Source: Desulfosarcina sp046496365
GTDB lineage: Bacteria; Desulfobacterota; Desulfobacteria; Desulfobacterales; Desulfosarcinaceae
Reading direction: 5' to 3'
NCBI RefSeq assembly: GCF_046496365.1
Contig: NZ_JAWOHB010000099.1
Span: forward strand, 1 to 64,000
Length of the DNA: 64,000 bases
Below are positions 16,814-25,024 of the stretch, one piece after another. The position numbers and the translations under genes were made by a program. Each line of letters starts with the position of its first letter. Position 1 is the first letter of the stretch. The notes beneath the pieces are model-generated. The model was not told the DNA's origin. It saw nothing but the letters and a program-made list of their open reading frames with translations, and ran no database searches.

Positions 16814-18202
16814 ATGATCGCCGAATCGCTTGTGCGTCAGTTTAAAACCATCGTGGGTGACGATAACGCGTGGACCGATGCCACGGATCTGCACACCTAC
16901 TCTTACGATGCCGCTGTCGTCGAACCGGTCCAGCCCGGACTGATCGTTCGGCCCACCACCATCGAGGCCCTGGGAAAGACGGTGCGTCTGTGCAACGACA
17001 ACGGCGTGCCCCTGACTGTGCGGGGTGCCGGCACCAACCTGAGCGGCGGTACGGTGCCCCTTCCCGGCGGAGTGGTCATCGTTACCAACGGCATGAAAGC
17101 CATCCTGGAGATCAACGAAGCGGATATGTATGCCGTGGTCCAGCCCGGCGTGGTCACGGCCAAACTGGCCGCGGCCGTGGAAGCCAAAGGGCTGTTCTAC
17201 CCGCCCGATCCCGGCAGCCAGGCTGTCTCGACCATCGGCGGCAACGTGGCCGAAAATGCCGGAGGGCTGCGCGGCCTGAAATACGGGGTCACCCGCGACT
17301 ACGTGATGGGCATGAGCTTCTTCGACGTGGAGGGCCGCCTGGTGAAGTCCGGGTCCCGCACCGTCAAATGTGCCACCGGCTACAACCTCACCGGGTTGAT
17401 GGTGGGCTCGGAAGGTACCCTGGGCGTTTTTTCCGAAATCATCCTCAAGCTGATCCCGCTGCCGGCCCATCGCAAGGCCATGATGGCCGTCTTCGACTCC
17501 CTGGAAAAGGCCTCCGAAACCGTGGCTGCCATCATCGCCGCGCGGATCGTTCCGGCCACATTGGAGTTCCTCGACAATTTCACCATCCGGGCGGTGGAAG
17601 ATTTCAGCAAAGCCGGTCTGCCGAAAGACGCGGCGGCCATGCTGTTGGTGGAGATGGACGGGCATCCGGTGCAGGTGGAAGAAGACGCCGATCGGGTGGA
17701 GGCCCTTTGCCGGTCCATGGGTGCGACCTCGGTGCGTGTCGCCCGGGATGCGGCCGAACGGGACCGGGTCTGGGCAGCCCGCCGAGCCGCTCTCTCCGCC
17801 CTGGCCCAGCTGAAACCGACCCTGGTGCTGGAGGATGCAACGGTGCCCCGCAGCCGCCTTCCGGAAATGGTTGTCGCCATACAACAGATCGCCAACCGTT
17901 ATGACCTGACCATCGGCACCTTCGGGCATGCCGGCGACGGTAATCTGCATCCTACCATCTTGACCGACAAACGGGACGCCGCCGAATGGGAGCGCGTGGA
18001 GAAGGCCATTGACGACATCTTTGACGAAGCGTTGAAAATGGGAGGGACCCTTTCCGGCGAGCATGGCACCGGTCTCGCCAAGTGCCGTTATTTGGAGAAG
18101 GAGACCAGCGCCGGAACCATCCTTTTCTCTTCTCGGATTAAACGCGCCATGGACCCCAACAACATTCTCAACCCGGGCAAAATCATCCCCGCAAAGGCAT
18201 AG
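16814..18202 (+). CDS. glcD: FAD-linked D-2-hydroxyacid dehydrogenase (GlcD/D-lactate dehydrogenase type)
   Basis: This 462-residue flavoprotein has a VAO/PCMH FAD-binding domain (about 35-215, with TVRGAGTNLSGGTVPL and a STIGGNVAENAGG stretch) and a FAD-oxidase C-terminal domain. The catalytic and metal-binding part includes FGHAGDGNLHP and LSGEHGTG near the end. The family oxidises D-lactate or glycolate. The location between lutABC and an Fe-S partner favours D-lactate, complementing the L-lactate activity of LutABC; glycolate cannot be excluded. Confidence 0.9.
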   Translation: MIAESLVRQFKTIVGDDNAWTDATDLHTYSYDAAVVEPVQPGLIVRPTTIEALGKTVRLCNDNGVPLTVRGAGTNLSGGTVPLPGGVVIVTNGMKAILEINEADMYAVVQPGVVTAKLAAAVEAKGLFYPPDPGSQAVSTIGGNVAENAGGLRGLKYGVTRDYVMGMSFFDVEGRLVKSGSRTVKCATGYNLTGLMVGSEGTLGVFSEIILKLIPLPAHRKAMMAVFDSLEKASETVAAIIAARIVPATLEFLDNFTIRAVEDFSKAGLPKDAAAMLLVEMDGHPVQVEEDADRVEALCRSMGATSVRVARDAAERDRVWAARRAALSALAQLKPTLVLEDATVPRSRLPEMVVAIQQIANRYDLTIGTFGHAGDGNLHPTILTDKRDAAEWERVEKAIDDIFDEALKMGGTLSGEHGTGLAKCRYLEKETSAGTILFSSRIKRAMDPNNILNPGKIIPAKA

Positions 18203-18206
18203 CACC

Positions 18207-19496
18207 ATGGCATCCATGGAAGAACTGGCCCGCCTTATGCGGGAACTGGAAAATCAGCTCGTCGTTTGTATGAAATGCGGCATGTGCCAAGCGGTCTGCC
18301 CGGTGTTCGACCAGACCGGACGGGAAGCCGACGTGGCCCGCGGCAAGCTGGCGCTGCTGAACGGCCTGATGGAATCCATGTTCGACGATCCCGAGGGCGT
18401 CTACCAAAGACTCAACAAATGCCTGCTGTGCGGCTCCTGCGCCGCCAATTGCCCCAGCGGCGTCAGCGTGCAGGAAATTTTTCTCAAGGCCCGGGCCATT
18501 CTGACCGGCTTCATGGGGCTCTCGCCGGCCAAGCGCCTGATCCTGCAAGGCCTGCTGGCCAACCCCAAGCTGTTCGATCATCTGACCGAATGGGGGGCTC
18601 GCTTTCAAAGGATTTTTACCCGGCCGGTCAACGACATTATTGGGACTTCCTGTGCGCGGGTGATCTCCCCCCTGATCCAGGACCGCCATTTTCGGACCCT
18701 GGCAGCCGTTCCCTTTCATCGCCAGGTGCCGTCTCTGGACCGGCCGGCCGGTGCCTCGGGCCTCAAGGTGGCCCTGTTCACGGGCTGCCTCATCGACAAG
18801 ATGTTTCCCAATATCGCCCACAGTACGCTGGAAGTGCTGGACTACTGCGGCGTGGGGGTCTACCTTCCCGAAAACCAGGGCTGCTGCGGCATTCCGGCCC
18901 TGTCCAGCGGTGATCTTCCCACTTTTCAAAAACTGCTGGGCCATAACCTGGAACGCTTCAATAACCAAGCGTTCGACTTTCTGGTCACCGCCTGCGCCAC
19001 CTGCACATCCACCATCCGTGAAGTCTGGCCGAAGATGGCCGATGCACGCAGTCGCGATGCTGCCAGCCGGCTGGCCCGGCGGACCATGGACATCAATCAG
19101 TTCCTGGTCAAGGAGGCAAAACTCCAGCCCCTGAAGAACGCTACGGGTAAAGCGGGGACCGTCACCTACCACGATCCGTGCCATTTGAAGAAAAGCCTGA
19201 AGGTATTCAACGAACCGCGTGCCGTGATCAAGGCCACCTCCGGATGCACGTTGGTCGAGATGGCCGAGCCCGACTGGTGCTGCGGCATGGGTGGCAGTTT
19301 CAACCTTCAATATTATGACATCTCCAAAGGCATCGGAATGAAAAAAGCGGCCCAGATCATCGCCACCGGTGCCAATGTAGTCGCCACGGGATGTCCGGCT
19401 TGCATGATCCAGATTTCGGACATGCTCTCCCAGGCCGGCGCGAATGTTGCTGTACGGCATCCTATCGAACTGTATGCGGAAGCCCTGAAAAAATGA
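18207..19496 (+). CDS. glcF: Fe-S electron-transfer subunit with two ferredoxin and two CCG domains (GlcF type)
   Basis: This 429-residue protein is the iron-sulfur partner of the preceding flavoprotein. Two [4Fe-4S] motifs sit at the N-terminus: CMKCGMCQAVCP (C21, C24, C27, C31) and CLLCGSCAANCP. Two CCG domains follow, with QGCCGIPAL and DWCCGMGGSF as their centres. This is the GlcF/HdrD-like layout that carries electrons from 2-hydroxyacid oxidation. The ATG at 18207 lies 5 bp after the glcD stop; M4 at 18216 is an alternative. Its stop overlaps the next gene's start (ATGA). Confidence 0.92.
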   Translation: MASMEELARLMRELENQLVVCMKCGMCQAVCPVFDQTGREADVARGKLALLNGLMESMFDDPEGVYQRLNKCLLCGSCAANCPSGVSVQEIFLKARAILTGFMGLSPAKRLILQGLLANPKLFDHLTEWGARFQRIFTRPVNDIIGTSCARVISPLIQDRHFRTLAAVPFHRQVPSLDRPAGASGLKVALFTGCLIDKMFPNIAHSTLEVLDYCGVGVYLPENQGCCGIPALSSGDLPTFQKLLGHNLERFNNQAFDFLVTACATCTSTIREVWPKMADARSRDAASRLARRTMDINQFLVKEAKLQPLKNATGKAGTVTYHDPCHLKKSLKVFNEPRAVIKATSGCTLVEMAEPDWCCGMGGSFNLQYYDISKGIGMKKAAQIIATGANVVATGCPACMIQISDMLSQAGANVAVRHPIELYAEALKK

Positions 19497-20200
19497 AAAT
19501 CCGACTCAAGCCCATCAATCCCAAACGCATTTCCGATCAGGTGTTTGACCAGCTGCGGGAGCTGATCTTCCGCGGCGACTACCAGCCCGGCCAGAAAATC
19601 ATGACCGAGCGGGAGCTCTCCGAAGCCCTGAACGTCAGCCGCAACTCCGTCCGGGAGGCCATTAACAAGCTGGTCACCCTGCGGTTCCTGGAGCAGCGCC
19701 AGGGGCAGGGTACCTTCGTGCGTTCGATGGACGAAACGGTGAAAATTCCGCTGGCCACGGTCATGGAGACCCAGGATGCCAGCCTGATCGACCTGATGGA
19801 AATGCGCATGGGGATTGAGTGCACCGCCGCGTCGCTGGCGTCCCAGCGGGCCAGTGCGGCCGATCTGGGTGCCATTGAAAAGGCCATCCACGATATGGAG
19901 ACCGATACCCGCAGCGGCGGCCTGGGTACCGAGGGCGATCTTTCCTTTCACATGGCGATTGCTCTGGCAACCAAAAATCCCATGCAGATCTATATCATGA
20001 AGAATGTTTCTGACTTTCTGCACGTTGGAATCCGGGAAAACCTGCTGCACCTTTACCAGGACCCGGAGAACATCGTGGCGATTCTGCAACAGCACAGGGC
20101 GATCTTTCAGGCCATCCGCAGCGGTGATGCCGAGGCCGCCTACAAAACCATGCAAAATCATATCAATTATGTAATCCGCTTTTTCAGCAGCCGCCAATAA
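19493..20200 (+). CDS. FadR-subfamily GntR transcriptional regulator (LldR-like)
   Basis: This 235-residue regulator has an N-terminal winged helix (about 5-72) with the GntR signature ERELSEALNVSRNSVREAINKL and the wing RQGQGTFV. An all-helical FCD effector domain follows (about 90-225) with the metal-ligand type residues D..H..H..H (FHMAIALAT, QHRAIFQAI, NHINYV). It is the last gene of the lactate operon, coupled to glcF by an ATGA overlap. FadR-family regulators bind TTGGT-N3-ACCAA; two such sites occur, at 8447 and 10676, so it probably controls both units in response to lactate. The target assignment is inferred. Confidence 0.92.
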   Translation: MKIRLKPINPKRISDQVFDQLRELIFRGDYQPGQKIMTERELSEALNVSRNSVREAINKLVTLRFLEQRQGQGTFVRSMDETVKIPLATVMETQDASLIDLMEMRMGIECTAASLASQRASAADLGAIEKAIHDMETDTRSGGLGTEGDLSFHMAIALATKNPMQIYIMKNVSDFLHVGIRENLLHLYQDPENIVAILQQHRAIFQAIRSGDAEAAYKTMQNHINYVIRFFSSRQ

Positions 20201-20216
20201 GGCAGCGGCATTTTTT
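20190..20216 (+). terminator. Rho-independent terminator after the lactate operon
   Basis: GCCGC (20190-20194) pairs with GCGGC (20205-20209), followed by A and six T (20211-20216). The stem overlaps the stop codon of the GntR gene. A second GGGG/CCCC hairpin at 20217-20231 lies directly behind it. The rest of 20232-20438 shows no gene. Confidence 0.6.
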
Positions 20217-20438
20217 GGGGGTCGTTTCCCCTGGCGGGCTTTTTCCTATCTGCTGCTCCGATACCAACTGCTGATAAAAAACTTGCACCCGCATGGTTTA
20301 TGCGGACCCAATCCGTTTTGACTGCAGGCAATGAAATTGTCTTTTTCAATGGGGGCTGGTGGCCGTATCGATTTTACCAATTTGATTTTCCCGGCAACGG
20401 CGTTTACTTTGGCGGGAATGGCGGCAGATAGGGGGAAT

Positions 20439-20681
20439 ATGGCTGAATATGGGTCGGCTTGCATTGTACCCCGAATGACGGTATTGGATATCATAAGCCG
20501 ATACCGCACAACCGAGGCGGTGTTCAGGGCGTGGGACAGTCGCGCGGGCGCGTGCATCTGCTGCGGGGCACTGTTTGATACGGTCCAGCAGCTGGCTGAC
20601 CGATACAACCTGAATATGGGTCAGTTGATTAAAGAGCTCAATGCCGCCGCCGGTTTGACGGGTGAGGTCTCAAGGGAATGA
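20439..20681 (+). CDS. DUF1858-domain small protein
   Basis: This 80-residue protein is dominated by a DUF1858-like domain: MTVLDIISRYRTTEAVF leads to a paired-cysteine segment (ACICCGALFDTVQQLA) and the closing NMGQLIKELNAAAG. The family is small, often redox- or metal-associated, and has no assigned reaction. The ATG at 20439 is chosen because AGGGGGA lies close upstream; the ATG at 20475, which begins the conserved domain, is the alternative and would give 68 residues. It lies 43 bp upstream of selD and may be cotranscribed with it. Confidence 0.7.
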   Translation: MAEYGSACIVPRMTVLDIISRYRTTEAVFRAWDSRAGACICCGALFDTVQQLADRYNLNMGQLIKELNAAAGLTGEVSRE

Positions 20682-20724
20682 AAACCCACACTGCCCCATT
20701 TACCCTCTGACCGGGAGAAACAAC

Positions 20725-21786
20725 ATGGCCGAAAATAACCCATCCCCTAAACCCCTTCGCCTGACTGAAACGGTCAAGGGGGCCGGCTGAGCGTCAAAAC
20801 TGCCTCCAGGGGACCTGGACAAGGCATTATGCGGGCTGGATTTTCCAACAGACCCCAATGTGCTGGTGGGCCTTTCCCGGGCCGACGATGCAGGGGTCTA
20901 CAAAGTGTCCGAGGATCTGGCCCTGATTCAGACGGTGGATTTTTTCACACCGGTGGTGGACGATCCCTACTGGTTTGGCCAGATCGCTGCCGCCAATGCA
21001 CTGAGCGATGTCTATGCCATGGGCGGGGAGCCGAAAACAGCCATGAATCTGGTTTGCTTTCCGCTTAAACGCATGGCGCTGTCCGTCCTCAGGGAGGTGA
21101 TCCAGGGAGGAATCGACAAGGTCAGAGAAGCGGGTGCGGTGTTGCTGGGCGGCCACAGTGTGGAGGACGAAGAACTCAAATACGGGCTCTCTGTGACCGG
21201 GTTTATCCATCCCAACCGGATTTTGACCAAACAGGGGCTCAAGGTGGGGGATCGCCTGGTGCTCACCAAACCACTGGGAACGGGTATCGTCAACACGGCC
21301 ATCAAAGGCAATCTGGCTTCGGGAGAGATTACCCGGAAAGTCACCGCCATCATGGCCGCGCTGAACCGGACTGCCGCCACCGTGATGCGAGAGTACCCGG
21401 TGCATGCCTGTACGGACATCACCGGCTTCGGGCTCATCGGCCATCTGGCGGAAATGGTGCTGGGCACCGGATTAGGACTGAAGATCTTCCTGGAAAAACT
21501 GCCGATCATTGACGTCGCGCTCGGATTTGCAGCGATGGGCATGGTGCCGGGCGGCACGCACAAAAACCGCAGTTTCAGAACGTCGATGGTAGACATGGAT
21601 GAGGGTGTGGATCCGGGTATGCAGGACATCATCTATGATCCTCAGACTTCAGGTGGCTTGTGCATTGCCGTTGCACCGACTTCGGCAGACGGCCTGGTGG
21701 ACCATCTGCAAAGCGAAGGTGTGGAGCATGCGACCATCATCGGCGAGGTGGTGGATTACCCGGCAGGGATCATTCAGGTGATTTGA
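20725..21786 (+). CDS. selD: Selenophosphate synthase, selenocysteine-containing (in-frame UGA at codon 22)
   Basis: SelD makes selenophosphate from selenide and ATP for Sec-tRNA and selenouridine synthesis. The frame opens at ATG 20725 (AGAAACAAC just 5') and reads LTETVKGAG, then TGA at 20788-20790, then ASKLPPGDL. This is the active-site loop in which E. coli SelD has Cys17, and selenocysteine replaces Cys in many anaerobes. Translation continues in the same frame to 21786, for 353 residues. Downstream landmarks are SRADDAGVYKV, QTVDFFTPVVDDPYWFGQIAAANALSDVYAMGG and the Gly-rich C-terminal half. A SECIS-like hairpin follows the TGA. A GTG or downstream start would remove the catalytic loop and the ATP-binding Lys, so the readthrough form is preferred. 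Confidence 0.92.
20801..20826 (+). other. Bacterial SECIS-like hairpin in selD
   Basis: Directly downstream of the UGA (20788-20790), TGCCT (20801-20805) pairs with AGGCA (20822-20826), and CCAGG (20806-20810) with CCTGG (20814-20818). This leaves a GGA apical loop and a 3-nt bulge. The loop starts 20 nt after the UGA and contains the Gs expected by SelB. This fits the known spacing of bacterial SECIS elements. Confidence 0.75.
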
Positions 21787-21970
21787 CCTGCCACCACAAG
21801 GCAGCAGGAAAACAACATGCTGGATATCGTCACCGCCATGCAGGTGGCTGATAAGGTGATCAGCACCTGACGGTTTCACCGGAAATGGCACACCAGACGG
21901 CGTTTGATAGCGCATCCCCGCGGTTCCCGGAGTTCCAGCTTTGCTGCCGGGCTTGCTGCATGGACTGATC

Positions 21971-22444
21971 ATGACCCTTTCGCACCTCAAACCGGCTGTT
22001 CCCAAGTGCTGGCTCTTTGCCGTTTCGGGAGTGGTGTGGAGTCTTGTCGGCCTCATGATGCTGGTCACCGGGCTCGGATGGCTGGCTCCTGAAGGGTTTA
22101 TGCGTGGCACTGGATTTATGCTGGCTGGACTGGCGCTGGCTGCGATGGCTTTTCGCTGGGGGTTCAGCGGGATCGCCCGGAAAAACATCCGGCGGCTGCG
22201 GCGATTGCCGCAGCGGGGCTGTTTTTTTGCGTTCCAGGCCTGGCAAGGTTATCTGATCATCATGACGATGATTGCCTTTGGCGTTGTCCTGCGGCAGTCC
22301 TCGATCCCCAAAAGTGTTCAGGCCATCGTTTACACTGCTATCGGGGGAGCCCTGTTGATGGGCAGTCTGCATTATTATTTCCACCTGACGCGCATGATGC
22401 AAGGTGCAGCCCGCCGGTTTGCCGACCGACGCACCGGCGCCTAG
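21971..22444 (+). CDS. Hypothetical inner-membrane protein
   Basis: This 157-residue protein of unknown function has four hydrophobic segments, at about 15-35, 42-62, 90-112 and 118-136. The mid-section IARKNIRRLRRLPQRGCFFAF is a basic cytoplasmic loop. The start is uncertain: ATG 21971 has GGACTGATC just upstream, while an in-frame TTG at 21941 would add ten residues. It lies 184 bp after selD on the same strand. Nothing in the sequence links it to selenium metabolism; the association is by position only. Confidence 0.6.
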   Translation: MTLSHLKPAVPKCWLFAVSGVVWSLVGLMMLVTGLGWLAPEGFMRGTGFMLAGLALAAMAFRWGFSGIARKNIRRLRRLPQRGCFFAFQAWQGYLIIMTMIAFGVVLRQSSIPKSVQAIVYTAIGGALLMGSLHYYFHLTRMMQGAARRFADRRTGA

Positions 22445-22454
22445 GGCCTGTCAA

Positions 22455-23123
22455 TTAATCGAATGTCAGAGACGATTTATCGATGTCCACGATGCGCTCC
22501 CCTTGCACATAATCCTTGGTTTCGTAGCGGGTGATGCCCATGAGCTTTTGGGTAATGGCACCCATGCGCTCCACCTGGGATTTGATTTTGGCGATTTTCA
22601 GATAAACGGGGTCACTCCGGTCCAGGATGCCGATCAGCAGCTCCGTGTGGCCGGAAATTGCCATCATGGGTTGGTTCAATTCGTGGCAGATGGCACCGGC
22701 GGTTTCCAGGACGGCCTGTAGCTTTTCGCGGTAGATCCGTTCGGATTCGCTGCGGTGGCGGTGGATGGCAACCTCGATGGAAACGATCAGACTGCGGGTT
22801 TCAAAGGGTTTGACCACGTATCCGAAGGGCTCCATGATTTTGGCCCGCTCCAATGTGGCCGGGTCGGTGTAGGCGGTCAGGTAAACCACGGGAATACGAA
22901 ACCGGTCACGGATCAGGCCGGCGGCTTCGATGCCGTCCATTTCGCCTTTGAGGCGGATGTCCATGAGAACAAGGTCCGGTCGCATCTCCCCCGCATGGGC
23001 CACGGCTGTCTGACCGTCATGGGCGACGGCACAGATCGTGTAGCCGGTTTTTTCCAGGCGGCTTTTGATTTCCTGAGCCACGATGCCTTCGTCTTCCACA
23101 ACCAGAATGGTCGCCGGTGTCAT
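22455..23123 (-). CDS. Receiver domain fused to a histidine-box (HisKA-like) domain, no ATPase
   Basis: This 222-residue protein has an N-terminal CheY-like receiver (about 4-120) with acidic pocket E10/D11, phospho-acceptor D55 (LVLMDIRLKG), T83-type switch region and K105 (YVVKPFE). A second part (about 125-222) contains an H-box, AICHELNQPMMAISG with H147, like HisKA dimerisation domains. No N, G1 or G2 box follows, so it cannot autophosphorylate. It overlaps the upstream histidine kinase by the ATGA rule. It may act as a phosphorelay intermediate or be a decayed hybrid kinase; the first is favoured because both phospho-sites are intact. Confidence 0.85.
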   Translation of the reverse strand: MTPATILVVEDEGIVAQEIKSRLEKTGYTICAVAHDGQTAVAHAGEMRPDLVLMDIRLKGEMDGIEAAGLIRDRFRIPVVYLTAYTDPATLERAKIMEPFGYVVKPFETRSLIVSIEVAIHRHRSESERIYREKLQAVLETAGAICHELNQPMMAISGHTELLIGILDRSDPVYLKIAKIKSQVERMGAITQKLMGITRYETKDYVQGERIVDIDKSSLTFD

Positions 23124-24058
23124 GTGAAAATTCCTTTTGGGGGTTGTTCGGGGATGTTCAGCGTGATGCTGAAGCGGGTTCCCTTGTCGGTTGTGATGGC
23201 AAGTGTACCATCCAGCTGCGTGGTCAGTGTATCGATAAGCCGAAGACCCAGGGTTTTTTTATCACCATCGACAGTCAGATGGGTAAGACCGACGCCGTCG
23301 TCGGCCACCACGATTTCCATCCGGCCAACGCCCGGGGTTCGAATAATCATGTCAATGGTTCCGCTGGCATCGGGCGGAAAGGCATGCTTGAGGGCGTTGG
23401 ACACCAGCTCATTGATAATCAGGCCGCACGGTACGGCCATGTCCACGCCCAGGGCGATGTCATCCGCGCGGACCTTGAGGCGGATGTGGGCCGGATCAAT
23501 CCCGTAGGCGTCAAACAAGTTGGCCGTCAGCCCCTGGACATAGCGGCCAAAGTCGATTTTGGCCAGATCGGTTGTGCCATAGAGCTGCTCGTGGATCAAG
23601 GCCATGGACTTGACCCGATTCTGGCTTGCCCGCAGAATTTCAACCCCCTTGGCATCCTGCATATGGTCTTCCTGCAGGTAAAGCAGGCTCGAGACGATCT
23701 GCAAATTGTTTTTCACCCGGTGGTGTATCTCCTTAAGCAGCGACTCCTTTTCCGATAGGGACTGCCGCAAGTGTTGGTCTGCAGCCAGCAGCTCCTTCTC
23801 AGCCGTCTGCCGTTCGAAAAGCTCCCGTTTCAATTCGGCGGTTTTCCGTCCGACCACCCGGTTTTGCCGAATGTAGCCGAGAAAAATGGCCGCCAGCAGC
23901 ACGGCTACCCACATGAATACCCAAAAGAGGCTGGTCTGCACGGGGTTTTCCATGCCGACGGCATATGCCGGGCCGGCTGCCAAAATAATGGCTGCGATCC
24001 CGCAGGGGCGGCAGGCGGCGGCAATCGAGCGGGGGTGAAGGGCATGTCCGAAAAGCAT
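23120..24058 (-). CDS. Sensor histidine kinase, HisKA_2 (HWE-like) type
   Basis: This 312-residue kinase has a hydrophobic N-terminus with two segments (about 18-35 and 44-63), a short coiled coil (65-105), then a HisKA_2 domain with SLLKEIHHRVKNNLQIVSSLL (H112/H113). The ATPase region shows an N box (GLIINELVSNALKHAF) and a D box (VVADDGVG). It lacks a sizeable periplasmic sensor domain. It starts within the stop codon of the MinD-like gene (TGATG) and ends overlapping the receiver gene, so three proteins are made in a coupled series. Confidence 0.9.
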   Translation of the reverse strand: MLFGHALHPRSIAAACRPCGIAAIILAAGPAYAVGMENPVQTSLFWVFMWVAVLLAAIFLGYIRQNRVVGRKTAELKRELFERQTAEKELLAADQHLRQSLSEKESLLKEIHHRVKNNLQIVSSLLYLQEDHMQDAKGVEILRASQNRVKSMALIHEQLYGTTDLAKIDFGRYVQGLTANLFDAYGIDPAHIRLKVRADDIALGVDMAVPCGLIINELVSNALKHAFPPDASGTIDMIIRTPGVGRMEIVVADDGVGLTHLTVDGDKKTLGLRLIDTLTTQLDGTLAITTDKGTRFSITLNIPEQPPKGIFT

Positions 24059-24816
24059 CAGATCAGCAAATGAACCCGTTCTGCCAGGTCATGAATGGCC
24101 CGGGATGCTTTGCAGCCGGGCGTCTGTTCAATAAAGGGCACCTGGTCCAGCACCGCCTGGCGAACCGCCCGGTCTTCCGGAATACTGCCCAGGTGCGACA
24201 ATTCAAGATTAAGAAACCGCTGGGTAACCCGTTTGATGGTATCCACGGTATGATTGCCCTCACGAATCCCGCGAACGAAATTGAGTACCACGTTGAACCG
24301 GTTGATGCCGTGATCCCGGGAAAGCAGTTTGATCAGTGCATAGGCATCGGTCATGGATGTGGGGTCAGGGCTTAGGATGAAAATATTGTGGTCGGAAAAC
24401 CGATTGTACCACAGCACTGAAGACCCGATGCCGGCCGCCGTATCGATGATGACATAGTCAAAATCCGATGAGATTTCCTTAATAAACCCGGCCAGCCGTT
24501 TTTGCTGGCTTTCACCCAGCGACACCATTTCCGGCACACCTGAACTGCCTGGAAGCACCGCCAGGTTGGGGCGCGCGAAAATCAGTGCCTGCCGCGGAGT
24601 CGCGCCGCTTTCGAGGATGTCCCGGATATTGGCCTTGACCGACAATCGCAGCAGTACGTCTACGTTGGCCAATCCCATGTCACCGTCAACAACCAGGACG
24701 CGCCTGTGGTTGCGGGCCAGTGCAAGGGCGAAATTCACCGAAAAGCTGGTTTTGCCCACGCCGCCTTTACCGCTGCTCACACAAAGGGTCCGCGGCGTCT
24801 TTTTGCTCAAGGCCAT
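24058..24816 (-). CDS. MinD/FlhG-family ATPase
   Basis: This 252-residue deviant-Walker ATPase has CVSSGKGGVGKTS at 12-24 with both signature lysines, a Walker A' DGDMGLANVD and a switch II IIDTAAGIG. These mark the MinD/FlhG group, whose members set flagellar number or the position of cell structures. No FlhF or flagellar gene is near. The ATG at 24816 (TGGAATC upstream) is chosen; a TTG at 24882 would add 22 residues of no clear homology. It leads an operon with a histidine kinase and a receiver protein, suggesting signal-controlled localisation or regulation, which is inferred. Confidence 0.85.
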   Translation of the reverse strand: MALSKKTPRTLCVSSGKGGVGKTSFSVNFALALARNHRRVLVVDGDMGLANVDVLLRLSVKANIRDILESGATPRQALIFARPNLAVLPGSSGVPEMVSLGESQQKRLAGFIKEISSDFDYVIIDTAAGIGSSVLWYNRFSDHNIFILSPDPTSMTDAYALIKLLSRDHGINRFNVVLNFVRGIREGNHTVDTIKRVTQRFLNLELSHLGSIPEDRAVRQAVLDQVPFIEQTPGCKASRAIHDLAERVHLLI

Positions 24817-24954
24817 GATGATTCCATTGGGTGCAAATTGGGGGTTGATTAAACTGTTACTCCCAATATCGGCCTCCAGCAAACTTTCTTTAACATGCGG
24901 TCAATATAAAGACCATGCGTGATTTTAAATAGTTTCAGGCCCTATTTATTAGAA

Positions 24955-24997
24955 AAACTAAAAATTATATTGACAAAAAATTAGTTTCATTTACTTT
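24955..24997 (+). promoter_or_regulatory. MarR-operon promoter with inverted-repeat operator
   Basis: TTGACA (24970-24975) and TACTTT (24992-24997), 16 bp apart, make a plausible sigma-70 promoter for the MarR gene. AAACTAA (24955-24961) and its exact complement TTAGTTT (24981-24987) bracket the -35 box, and a further TAGTTTCA half-site occurs near 24930. Such dyads over a promoter are the usual MarR autoregulatory layout. Confidence 0.55.
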
Positions 24998-25024
24998 ACG
25001 CGCTCACTCATTTCGGAGGCGTTT

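Noticed and set aside
16769..18217. Minus-strand frame (482 codons) opposite glcD
   Set aside because: It is antisense shadow; the plus strand shows intact FAD-binding and catalytic motifs.
18183..19460. Minus-strand frame (425 codons) opposite glcF
   Set aside because: It is antisense to the gene carrying four clear Fe-S and CCG motifs.
21817..21870. Short frame after selD ending at a TGA, considered as a second selenoprotein
   Set aside because: The sequence after the TGA is basic and unlike any family, overlaps the membrane-protein gene and has no SECIS-like hairpin that I can see.
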